A stretch of DNA of 9,855 nucleotides, from positions 1 to 9,855 of the forward strand of contig CAZWVK010000098.1 of NCBI GenBank assembly GCA_964636785.1. The letters run 5' to 3'. This stretch comes from UBA6776 sp964636785. GTDB taxonomy: Bacteria > Bdellovibrionota > Bdellovibrionia > Bdellovibrionales > UBA1609. The notes below the pieces were generated by a model that worked only from the letters and a program-made list of their open reading frames with translations, was not told the origin of the DNA and did no database searches. The position numbers and the translations under genes are program-made. This document shows, one piece after another, positions 1 to 7,278 of this stretch. Positions within the stretch are counted from its first letter, which is position 1; the number at the start of each line of letters is the position of its first letter.

Positions 1-3
1 AGT

Positions 4-80
4 CGGCGCGTGGCGCAGCCTGGTAGCGCATTTGCTTGGGGTGCAAAAGGTCGCTGGTTCAAATCCAGTCGCGCCGACCA
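4..80 (+). tRNA. trnP-GGG: tRNA-Pro (anticodon GGG)
   Basis: A complete 77-base cloverleaf can be folded. The acceptor stem pairs 4-10 (CGGCGCG) with 70-76 (CGCGCCG), followed by discriminator A77 and an encoded CCA at 78-80. The D arm carries the GCGC/GCGC stem with the AGCCTGGTA loop. The anticodon stem is TTTGC/GCAAA with loop TTGGGGT, giving anticodon GGG and G37, as is usual in proline tRNAs. The T arm is GCTGG-TTCAAAT-CCAGT. The C1:G72 pair and A73 match bacterial tRNA-Pro identity. It reads proline codons CCC and CCU. No convincing terminator follows it. Confidence 0.97.
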
Positions 81-182
81 TTTTCATGCGGGTCTGAACC
101 GGTCACCAAGGCCATCTTTTGAGCATCGACTCTATTAGATCATTTGTGGGTGTTTAACAATGTGGTTATTATGGTCATGCAT

Positions 183-1514
183 ATGAAAATCATTTCATGG
201 ATTTTGATCATTATAGTCTCTGCTGAAATCCTTCTAAGAGGATTTGCATACTTTCTCACTTTGAATCAAAAAAGAGCTAATTCCAATTATGAAAATAAAT
301 CTGTCATTCTCACTCTCGGAGAATCCACTACCGCAGATCAAACGGCAAAGAACGGACGCTCTTGGCCGCGCATCTTAGAGGAAAAGATAAAAGCGCACTG
401 CCCAGAAATTAAAATTGTGAACGTAGCCAGGCCCGCTATTACGACCACAGCCGTACTTAAGGAACTCCAAGAAAATCTTATTAAGTACCGACCAGTCTTG
501 GTCATCTCTATGATGGGGATTAACGATATGGGATTCTTAAAATTGGCAAGGTCTGGACTAACCAGCCATTCAGAAAGTTTTTGGAATTTAAGGGTTTCAA
601 AGCTCTTTTCTTTACTGTCTAATTTTGTCCGTTCGATTGGATCAAAAAAAGAATATCCACTCTTTCGTTATTCAGAAGAACAATTAAAAATTTATGAGAA
701 GGCCACAATAGACGTTCATCATCTCATCGGCTCAAATACCAAAGTTCCTCTTAGAGATCTTCACCCTCAACTAGATAAGCTTGCCCAAACCTCAACAGAC
801 GATTTTTATAGACATGCAGTTTACCGAGCGTTTGCCAGCTTTCAGCGGGCACGTAAAGAAACCGAGCATTATCATTATGACTACCTTTATACATTACTAA
901 AGGCGGCAAAAATGGATAGTCGTTTCGTCGAAACGAGTATCAATTATTCACATTATGCACTGGAAGAAAAGAGCCTTTCATATTGCAGTGATTTTGTGAA
1001 AGTTCTTTTGGAAAAAAGAGCTGAGTTCGCTACCGAAGAGGTAACAAGATATTACGAATGCTTCACAAGACATCTAGATAACATGAGCAACGAAGAAAAA
1101 ATCCTATTTTCAAATTTCAAAAAGGCTATGGGCGGAACTTACGAATTCAACCCAAAAATAAACTTCGAGGTTCGAGAGAAAAATTATCTGAAAATATTAG
1201 ATATTCTCTCTCAATCACAAACAGATTGGCTTGTCATGCAGTATCCGACCCGAGATATTGAAGAGCTAAAGAATATTCTTGCTTCCAAATTGAAGGAAAC
1301 GAAGGGCATAAACGTTCGATTTCTGGAAAATAAAGAGAATTTTGACACGCTTCTAAGCAAACACCCTTATGATGAAATCTTTGTAGATCGGTTTGGTCAG
1401 AGTTTTGGTCACGCAACATTTCTAGGTAACGAAGCCATTGCGACAAATGCAGCAAGAGAGCTAACATCTGGCGTTTACAAGCAGTTAAATGAGCACTGCA
1501 CTTTTTCAAAGTAG
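183..1514 (+). CDS. Membrane-anchored SGNH/GDSL-hydrolase-like protein
   Basis: This 443-residue protein begins with one hydrophobic segment (about residues 3-24), predicting a membrane anchor or uncleaved signal, then a large extracytoplasmic domain. SGNH blocks are recognisable: block I is LTLGEST with candidate nucleophile Ser48; block III is MGIND (Gly112, Asn114); block V near the C-terminus is an FGHATFLGN-type segment with Asp402 and His410. Block II (NVARPAITT) lacks the glycine usually seen in NxGxxG-type versions, so catalysis is not certain. About 280 residues of helical, charged sequence without a recognised domain separate blocks III and V. Family members are esterases or acyl transferases acting on lipids or polysaccharides; the substrate is unknown here. 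The reading frame is open back to a TTG at 144, with ATGs at 171, 177 and 183. I chose 183 because the membrane segment follows at once, but no clear ribosome binding site decides it. It appears monocistronic and unrelated to the antiporter operon. Confidence 0.75.
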   Translation: MKIISWILIIIVSAEILLRGFAYFLTLNQKRANSNYENKSVILTLGESTTADQTAKNGRSWPRILEEKIKAHCPEIKIVNVARPAITTTAVLKELQENLIKYRPVLVISMMGINDMGFLKLARSGLTSHSESFWNLRVSKLFSLLSNFVRSIGSKKEYPLFRYSEEQLKIYEKATIDVHHLIGSNTKVPLRDLHPQLDKLAQTSTDDFYRHAVYRAFASFQRARKETEHYHYDYLYTLLKAAKMDSRFVETSINYSHYALEEKSLSYCSDFVKVLLEKRAEFATEEVTRYYECFTRHLDNMSNEEKILFSNFKKAMGGTYEFNPKINFEVREKNYLKILDILSQSQTDWLVMQYPTRDIEELKNILASKLKETKGINVRFLENKENFDTLLSKHPYDEIFVDRFGQSFGHATFLGNEAIATNAARELTSGVYKQLNEHCTFSK

Positions 1515-1733
1515 GTATCTGAACCACACCACCCTCTTCAGTAACAATTTATTTGCATTTCTTTTCATGACCAAAACAAAGTTCATCTGGCAATGAGTGA
1601 TACGATTTGATAAATTCTCAATAAGATTCCATGAATAGGACTCTTGTCTTACGCCGGACCCGTCACCGAGAGGTACTGAAAACATCCACGCAGCCTCTGA
1701 TAAATTCAAAGCCTGCACCTCTTCATAGAGCAT
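1506..1733 (-). CDS. Doubtful small ORF, hypothetical 75-residue protein
   Basis: This ORF lies in the space between mrpE and the convergent hydrolase gene, whose last 9 bases it overlaps tail-to-tail. The ATG at 1733 is preceded by GAGGG (1738-1742) with a 4-base spacer, a plausible ribosome binding site, and the frame stays open for 75 codons to TGA at 1506. The product has a short acidic start (LYEEVQALNLSE) and a basic, hydrophobic C-terminus (KRVVWFRYLL). I recognise no domain. It starts 28 bases after the mrpE stop, so it could be the last gene of the operon, or simply an open frame in non-coding DNA, or a remnant of a longer gene. No hairpin terminator is visible between mrpE and this ORF. 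Confidence 0.25.
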   Translation of the reverse strand: MLYEEVQALNLSEAAWMFSVPLGDGSGVRQESYSWNLIENLSNRITHCQMNFVLVMKRNANKLLLKRVVWFRYLL

Positions 1734-1761
1734 ACAGCCCTCAACAAAATCTCTTTTGTAG

Positions 1762-2274
1762 CTAAAAGGAATTGTAGGATCTCTGAACAGCGAAAATCGC
1801 AAAAGCCATCTGCTCTAGATCAAGGACTGCTTTTTTATCGAGCATATCCGAATCTAAGACATGAATGGTCAGAACATCTCCATTATAACCACAGCTCAAG
1901 GTCCCAGGAAAAATACATAGGCAAGCTGCAAAACACATTCTCGCCATAGTCTCATCAGCAGGTATCTGCACCTCGTGATAGTAATACTCCGAGCGCACCC
2001 GACGGTGAGGCAAAAACGCCAATTTTGCAACCAATACCCCACCCTTGAGAGATTGATAGATAAAGTAAGGGATAAACTTTGCGATCGCCACTGCCCGAAC
2101 TCCTCGCGGCTGTTTTTCACCCACTGGATTTTTCAAAGAAACAGCGGTTGCAAGAACAATTAAACCCAGACCAATCCAGAGCTGATAGGTCGATGAGTCC
2201 GTAAACGCCCACCAAAGAAAAGCGAAGAACGCAGCAAAGCCAATCATACGGCGCGGACCATATTGCTTCCTCAC
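1762..2274 (-). CDS. mrpE: Na+/H+ antiporter subunit E (MrpE/MnhE)
   Basis: This is a 170-residue MrpE/MnhE subunit of the Mrp cation/proton antiporter, at the family's usual length. Two closely spaced N-terminal membrane segments (about residues 10-47) are followed by a basic stretch, an amphipathic segment (about 63-88) and a soluble C-terminal domain. The conserved family motif is visible as FPGTLS, then GDVLTIHVLD (about residues 122-141). MrpE is an accessory subunit needed for assembly or full activity and does not itself carry the proton path. The start is GTG at 2274, which overlaps the stop of the preceding antiporter subunit (GTGA), implying translational coupling. An internal ATG at 2247 is an alternative. 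MrpE is last in this operon, whereas in classical Mrp operons it lies between D and F. Confidence 0.93.
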   Translation of the reverse strand: MRKQYGPRRMIGFAAFFAFLWWAFTDSSTYQLWIGLGLIVLATAVSLKNPVGEKQPRGVRAVAIAKFIPYFIYQSLKGGVLVAKLAFLPHRRVRSEYYYHEVQIPADETMARMCFAACLCIFPGTLSCGYNGDVLTIHVLDSDMLDKKAVLDLEQMAFAIFAVQRSYNSF

Positions 2275-3974
2275 ATCTCACCACCCAAAAGAAAAGCCCA
2301 TAATAAAATTCCAATTGTCATAAACAATGCGCATCCTAAAATCCAGCTGGTATGGACACGTCTTGCAAAATCCACAGCCCAACTTGCCTTTCTTTCAATA
2401 CGAAAACTCTGCCCAAACAAATAAACGATTCGCGTTAAAAGCGCGACAGAACGATCCAATTTTCTCGGAAAATCTTCCCATACAGCCTTATAGCCTTTTT
2501 GTAAGACCGTATCAAAAGGCCTCGGGGTTAGCTCTGAGTGTTTGATCCAAATCTTATAAGTTAAGGGCACTGCAATCACCGATCCGACTGCAATTGGAAG
2601 ATAGGATTTAAAACTCTCGGTGAAAGAATGAACGAGGTCGGCCTCAATCTCTAAAACAAAAAGAAGATTTGGAAGGATCCAAGCTCCAAGAAGAACAAAA
2701 AGAAATGAAAGTGCCCAAACGAAAATCTGCCGCGAAGGCTGCACCTGATCATGATCACCACGAAAGCAGAGAACAAGAAATCGAAGCATCAAAAGAGTGG
2801 TTCCAATGGAACCAGCAATCATCAGTGGATTCGAAATCAAATGCCACATTCCATCCATTGCACCCGCTTCTTTTAAAAGAAACTTTGCATAAGCGCCCCC
2901 CGTCCAAGGGAAACCAATCAAAGCCATTGAGCAAAAAACCATACTCAAAAATAGAATCCTTCTGAAAATGGATTCCCCATGATAGTAAGCAAGAATTCCA
3001 AGTCCTAAAAACAGTGCGACTTTGGTTACGCCATGATGAAAAGCAAAAGCCAAAATAGCAGCAATGGATTTATTGGAAATGGCTAATGGCTCTAGCATAG
3101 TTCCAAACGCCATTGTTAAATATCCCATCTGACTGAGGCTCGAAAACGCCAATGTCGTTTTAGCACGCGTTTGCACCAATCCGAAAACAACACCATAAAA
3201 AGCCATCAGTGCTCCCGCACCAATGACGATGATTGAAGCCATTGATGAGTCCGAGAAATGAAGAAAACGAAGCCACCCCAAAACTCCAGCCTTCGTCATA
3301 GCTCCACTTAAAACGGCAACGGCTGGAAGTGGCGCCCAGTAATAAGATCTCGGTAGCCAAAAATGAAGTGGCACCAAACCCACTTTGGTTCCAAATCCCA
3401 GAAAGATCAGCCAAAAGCTCCATGACCCCATTGATGAATCACGAACACTCAATGCAATATCTTGAATGGAAAATGTATTTGCGCTACTTGCTGCGATAAT
3501 CAATCCGGCCAAAGTGAGCATTTCGCCAAAAAGGGCCACAACGATATACACTCGTCCTGCAACAAGAGCGGCTTGCGTTTTAGAGTGAATGATCAGCCCA
3601 TAACCACCAATGGTCATAAGAGCGTAGCCGGAATAAAAAGTCGGCGCATCTTGAGCGATCGTCAGACCAATCGTTCCACTATAAGTGATTAAAAAATAAA
3701 ATCGAAAAAGCCGTTCCTGATTGAAGCTTGAAAAATAATTTCTTGAATAAAGTCCTGCGATCAACCAAATACCAGAAATCAAAAGTAAAAACGCTCGACC
3801 AACCTCATCCAAACCCACCTGGATTCCAAGAAGGAGATTTGGAAGCCCAGTGACTGACAGATCCGAGTGAACAAGGGACATAATTCCAAGAATCAAAGTC
3901 GGGAGCGGAACCCATGGAAAAACTCTTCGCACAAACGGCTCTAATGGGCGCCATAATCCAATGGCAGCAATCAA
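2271..3974 (-). CDS. Third proton-conducting antiporter subunit (MrpD/NuoL-M-N family), 5' end affected by assembly gap
   Basis: This 567-residue polytopic protein belongs to the family of MrpA-N/MrpD and complex I NuoL/M/N. Conserved features are TKVGLVPLHFWLP (Lys197, TM7), AMTKAG (Lys228, TM8), HHGVTKVALF (His313, His314, Lys318) and IGFPWTGGAYAK (Lys364, TM12). The TM5 glutamate is missing: YALMT has Ala118 where its two paralogues have Glu. Glu151 lies in the next helix. A C-terminal extension of about 90 residues holds a charged, probably amphipathic stretch (WEDFPRKLDRS) and a final membrane segment (about 543-563), resembling the lateral-helix-plus-anchor end of NuoL/MrpA. The TTG at 3974 is only the first start codon downstream of the 10 N; the first membrane helix is clearly cut short. 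The likely true start is ATG at 3996, overlapping the upstream stop as ATGA. It is out of frame with exactly 10 N, but in frame if the real gap length is a multiple of 3. Confidence 0.88.
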   Translation of the reverse strand: MIAAIGLWRPLEPFVRRVFPWVPLPTLILGIMSLVHSDLSVTGLPNLLLGIQVGLDEVGRAFLLLISGIWLIAGLYSRNYFSSFNQERLFRFYFLITYSGTIGLTIAQDAPTFYSGYALMTIGGYGLIIHSKTQAALVAGRVYIVVALFGEMLTLAGLIIAASSANTFSIQDIALSVRDSSMGSWSFWLIFLGFGTKVGLVPLHFWLPRSYYWAPLPAVAVLSGAMTKAGVLGWLRFLHFSDSSMASIIVIGAGALMAFYGVVFGLVQTRAKTTLAFSSLSQMGYLTMAFGTMLEPLAISNKSIAAILAFAFHHGVTKVALFLGLGILAYYHGESIFRRILFLSMVFCSMALIGFPWTGGAYAKFLLKEAGAMDGMWHLISNPLMIAGSIGTTLLMLRFLVLCFRGDHDQVQPSRQIFVWALSFLFVLLGAWILPNLLFVLEIEADLVHSFTESFKSYLPIAVGSVIAVPLTYKIWIKHSELTPRPFDTVLQKGYKAVWEDFPRKLDRSVALLTRIVYLFGQSFRIERKASWAVDFARRVHTSWILGCALFMTIGILLWAFLLGGEM

Positions 3975-3980
3975 AAAAGC

Positions 3981-3990
3981 NNNNNNNNNN
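3981..3990. other. Assembly gap (10 N)
   Basis: Ten undetermined bases lie between the stop of the second antiporter subunit gene (3993-3995) and the first readable codons of the third. The left flank is a homopolymer (AAAAAA, 3973-3978). Ten N is often a placeholder rather than a measured size. Reading frame and family architecture both indicate missing or mis-sized sequence here. Confidence 0.95.
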
Positions 3991-3992
3991 GT

Positions 3993-5498
3993 TCATTGGA
4001 AATACGCCCCCATCACAATCATCTGCGCCAATGCCAATGGACTATAAGGGGTGCCAGCAAAAACTCCGGCAAAAAGTGAAAGTAGTGCGGTTGTTACGGT
4101 CGGAATCAAAAGAAGAAGTGAAATCTCCCAGCGAGGATTTGATCTCTTGAAAAAAGATTTTTGAAGATCTGAGCTTGGATCTTTAAACCAGGCCGCGTGA
4201 ACAAGTGGTAAGAAATAAGCCGCATTGAGAAGACTGCTTGTCATTAAAACAGCCACATAAAGATAATCCCCTGCGGTTGCAGCCCCAATTCCTAGATACC
4301 ATTTGGACACAAATCCAGCGACAGGTGGAAGACCGATCATTCCAAAAACCCCAATCGTAAATGCCGTCATTGTAAACGGCATTCGCCATCCCACTCCATT
4401 CAATTGATCGACCCGGTAAATCCCAAGCTCTTCTGCCAAATTCCCCGCACAAAAGAAAAGGGTGATCTTCATAATTCCCTGATGAACAAGATGAGTGAGG
4501 GCACCAATGGTTCCAATGGGTCCGACAATGCATGTTCCAAGTACAATGTATGAAAGCTGACTGACTGTTGAATAGGCCAACCGGCGCTTGAGATCGGTTT
4601 GATAAAGTGCACGCACCGATCCGTAAAGAATCGTGAATGAGGCGATAAATGCAAGTGGTCCTAATAAATCGAGCTGACTGGCCGACTCTGGCCCAAACAC
4701 ATCATACACGACGCGAACAATTCCGAATGCCCCGGCCTTTACAACTGCAACGGCATGCAAAAGTGCACTCACGGGTGCTGGAGCCACCATGGCTTTTGGA
4801 AGCCAACCGTGAAGTGGCACGAGTGCTGTTTTAACTCCAAGACCTAGAATCATTAAAATAAAAATCGCAACCAATGCACCGCTATGGTCTTTTACAAACG
4901 GCTCTAAAGCACCCCCTGGCATAAAATCAACAGGCCCAGCCAAAACATAAATCCAAGCTGTTCCCATCAAAAGAAATGTTCCGCCAAGAAGGGTGTAGAC
5001 AAGATAAATTCGTCCGGCATGGAGTGACTTCGGAGTTCCTCGATGAACAATCAGCGGATAAGTCACAAGTGTTAGCATTTCGTAAAAAATCAAAAATGTG
5101 ATGAGATTGCCAGCCAACGAAATTCCCATTGTAGCTGTCACACATAGGCTAAAGAAACAAAAGAAGCGACTTCGGTTGGGTGAGCCCTCAAGATATCCAA
5201 TGGCATAAACTGTTGTGACAAGCCACAAAATAGATGAAAGGCCCAAAAATAAAAGTGAAATACTATCCACTCTCAAAACCAATTCCAAATCAGAGATTAA
5301 TAGGAATCTCGCCTCATATTGCTCGCCGTGAGTGATCCCATAAGCCACATAGGCCACAAGGGCGACTTTTAAAATCGCACCCGCCAAGTTGATGATGGTT
5401 CGCGCGCGCGATTGCTCTTCTTTGAGCATGATAATAAGGATCGCTGGCACAAACGAAGTGATTGGCAAAAGAAGTGGAACCAAAACATGCCAGCTCAC
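3993..5498 (-). CDS. Second antiporter-like subunit (MrpD/NuoL-M-N family)
   Basis: This 501-residue inner-membrane protein has about 14 predicted membrane segments and belongs to the proton-conducting antiporter family. All key charged positions are present: Glu140 in TM5 (FYEMLTLVTY), Lys223 in TM7 (GVKTALVPLHGWLP), Lys254 in TM8 (AVVKAG), His336, His339 and Lys344 (THLVHQGIMK), and Lys399 in TM12 (LPPVAGFVSKW). It should therefore be a complete proton channel. The start is GTG at 5498, overlapping the stop of the upstream antiporter gene as GTGA. The stop TGA at 3995-3993 overlaps an ATG at 3996 that probably starts the next gene. It is a paralogue of both neighbours. Which of the three takes the place of the MrpA N-terminal (NuoL-like) domain cannot be settled by eye. 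Confidence 0.94.
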   Translation of the reverse strand: MSWHVLVPLLLPITSFVPAILIIMLKEEQSRARTIINLAGAILKVALVAYVAYGITHGEQYEARFLLISDLELVLRVDSISLLFLGLSSILWLVTTVYAIGYLEGSPNRSRFFCFFSLCVTATMGISLAGNLITFLIFYEMLTLVTYPLIVHRGTPKSLHAGRIYLVYTLLGGTFLLMGTAWIYVLAGPVDFMPGGALEPFVKDHSGALVAIFILMILGLGVKTALVPLHGWLPKAMVAPAPVSALLHAVAVVKAGAFGIVRVVYDVFGPESASQLDLLGPLAFIASFTILYGSVRALYQTDLKRRLAYSTVSQLSYIVLGTCIVGPIGTIGALTHLVHQGIMKITLFFCAGNLAEELGIYRVDQLNGVGWRMPFTMTAFTIGVFGMIGLPPVAGFVSKWYLGIGAATAGDYLYVAVLMTSSLLNAAYFLPLVHAAWFKDPSSDLQKSFFKRSNPRWEISLLLLIPTVTTALLSLFAGVFAGTPYSPLALAQMIVMGAYFQ

Positions 5499-6979
5499 GG
5501 TATGCTCCCAGGGAAGAATGGAGAGCCAATTTTTAAGAGCGCAAAAACCTCACCGGTTCGAATTCCCATTAAAACAATTATTGTTCCTAAGAACAAAGCG
5601 GCAAGGACCATAGAGTACGGAACTTTTTCAGTAGTTTGTGGAGGGGCACCATCTTCTGGAGCAAGAAACGCATGCCATAAGACACGAAAGACATAACCGG
5701 ATGCAAGAAGTCCCCCAAAAAGAATAACAGCAGCATAAGGCCATTGGCCCAATCGAATCGCAGAAGTGAGAAGCAGCCACTTTGCGATAAATCCTCCACT
5801 GGGTGGAAGACCAATCAAACTAATCCCAGCAAGTCCCCACACCAAGATGGCCGCCGGCACTCTCCCCGTTGCTCCTTGCATATCCTTTAAATAATCTGTC
5901 TTTGTCGCCATTAAACCAATTCCAGCAACTAAGAACATCGCAGCCTTTGCGACTCCGTGGGAAATTAAGAAATAAATGGCACCATCCCACACTTCCCGTT
6001 TCGCCACATCGTCCCCCAAAGAACTCGCTGCAGAAATAAGTGGAAATAATAAAAACAAATATCCAAGTTGTGCGACTGTGGAGTACGCCACCATAAGCTT
6101 CACTCGATCTTGAATAATCGCTTGAAAAGATCCCCATATAATGGCGCCTGCACCAAGAGCTCCAAGAACATGGGATGCAAGATGAATATCCGGAAAAACC
6201 TGAATCCAGAGTCTGAGCATTACAAAGAATGAAGCCTTAACTACAAGCGCAGATAAGAGCGCACTCACAGGTGCTGGTGCAATGGCATGAGCGCCCGGAA
6301 GCCAGAAGTGAAGGGGAAAAAGTGCGGCCTTAATCACTAAACCAGCTGTCATAAGACTGAGCGCCACCCAACTCACTGGATCGCCATTGATCACTGTGGA
6401 CATAAGAGTCCAATCTAAAACTCCAGTGTGGGCATATAAGAGCGCGACTCCTAAAAGATAAGCGACTGAGCCCATAAGAGCCGTCATAAGATAAGTCAGT
6501 GATGCTTTTAAAGCTTCTTTATCATTGGCGATAGTGATCATCGCGACGGATGCGAAAGTAATTAATTCTAAACAAACATAGATTGTAAATAGATCTGCGA
6601 CCAAAAAAATCGTGTTGAGCGATCCCCATAGAATAAAAAACAGCGGCCAAAAGCCGCGTGAGGCATTGAAGAATTTTTCCTCCTGAAAATATCCTGTTGC
6701 ATAAAGTGCGATGGCGCTAGATGTGACAATCGTAAACAAAAGCATAACAACAGATAGACCATCCACATAGAGATTGATTCCCAGTGGAGCCAGCCAATTG
6801 GAAATCTCATATTTAAAAGTGGATTCAATTCCATCTGCTAAAAACCACGTTGAGCCCAATAATAGAAAAACGACAAGCGCGGTGATTATCTTTTGATAAC
6901 GTTCGTGAACGAGAAGCGATCCGATTCCACCGGCAAGAGGCACAAGAATAGCAAAAGCGAGTGGCAATTCCAATGTCAT
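5495..6979 (-). CDS. mrpD: Na+/H+ antiporter subunit D (MrpD/MnhD)
   Basis: This 494-residue protein matches the usual MrpD length and follows mrpC directly, the classical C-D order, so I take it as the true MrpD. The proton-path residues are present: Glu138 in TM5 (CLELITF), Lys217 in TM7 (VIKAALFPLHFWLP), His231 and Lys248 (GAHAIAPAPVSALL, then VVKAS), His341 and Lys345 (SHGVAKAAMF), and Lys400 in TM12 (LPPSGGFIAKW). About 14 membrane helices are expected. It is one of the ion-translocating subunits of the complex. The ATG at 6979 overlaps the mrpC stop (ATGA), and its own stop overlaps the GTG of the next gene, so translation is probably coupled. Confidence 0.95.
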   Translation of the reverse strand: MTLELPLAFAILVPLAGGIGSLLVHERYQKIITALVVFLLLGSTWFLADGIESTFKYEISNWLAPLGINLYVDGLSVVMLLFTIVTSSAIALYATGYFQEEKFFNASRGFWPLFFILWGSLNTIFLVADLFTIYVCLELITFASVAMITIANDKEALKASLTYLMTALMGSVAYLLGVALLYAHTGVLDWTLMSTVINGDPVSWVALSLMTAGLVIKAALFPLHFWLPGAHAIAPAPVSALLSALVVKASFFVMLRLWIQVFPDIHLASHVLGALGAGAIIWGSFQAIIQDRVKLMVAYSTVAQLGYLFLLFPLISAASSLGDDVAKREVWDGAIYFLISHGVAKAAMFLVAGIGLMATKTDYLKDMQGATGRVPAAILVWGLAGISLIGLPPSGGFIAKWLLLTSAIRLGQWPYAAVILFGGLLASGYVFRVLWHAFLAPEDGAPPQTTEKVPYSMVLAALFLGTIIVLMGIRTGEVFALLKIGSPFFPGSIP

Positions 6980-7278
6980 TGATTCTCGCTTTCAAGCCGA
7001 GCTAGACGTCTTGCAATGGCTAGCGCAAGGGCTGTTGCACTGATTGAAACCACAATTCCAGTGATCACAAGAGCTTGTGGAATGGGATCCGAGAACTGAT
7101 CCATCATATTTCGTTTTGCAATGGCTCCAAAAACCAGGAACACGCCACTGCCAAGAGCATTCCAAGCCAGAATTCGCCGGTAGATATGCTGATGAATGGC
7201 CAAAGCATATAAGCCCATGCAGATTAAAATACTTCCAGCAAGACCATACAGTGTGAAATAAGATTCGAGCTGAGTCAT
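6976..7278 (-). CDS. mrpC: Na+/H+ antiporter subunit C (MrpC/MnhC)
   Basis: This is a 100-residue MrpC/MnhC protein, homologous to NuoK of complex I. Three membrane helices are visible (about residues 9-28, 36-54 and 68-89). The family signature DPIPQALVITGIVVS lies at the start of the third helix. It packs between the MrpA-C/MrpB region and MrpD, probably contributing to the hydrophilic path through the complex. It is slightly short, lacking most of the loop and tail extension of longer homologues. The ATG at 7278 overlaps the stop of the A'-B fusion gene (ATGA), and its stop overlaps the mrpD start. Confidence 0.94.
   Translation of the reverse strand: MTQLESYFTLYGLAGSILICMGLYALAIHQHIYRRILAWNALGSGVFLVFGAIAKRNMMDQFSDPIPQALVITGIVVSISATALALAIARRLARLESENQ

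Noticed and set aside
101..120. Short hairpin GGTC-ACCAA-GGCC followed by ATCTTTT after the tRNA, as a possible terminator.
   Set aside because: The stem has only four pairs including one G-T, and the T-tract is short and interrupted. It is too weak to call.
144..172. Sigma-70-like TTGTGG - 17 bases - TATTAT upstream of the SGNH gene.
   Set aside because: The -35 is a poor match and the position would give an almost leaderless transcript relative to ATG 183. Such matches are common by chance in AT-rich DNA.
1506..1802. Longer 98-codon version of the small minus-strand ORF.
   Set aside because: It would overlap the mrpE coding end by 41 bases, and its start has no better ribosome binding site than the internal ATG at 1733.
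3805..3996. 63-codon ORF read from the ATG at 3996 through the N run.
   Set aside because: With exactly 10 N it runs in a frame without family similarity and overlaps the real antiporter coding sequence. It is explained by a wrong gap length.
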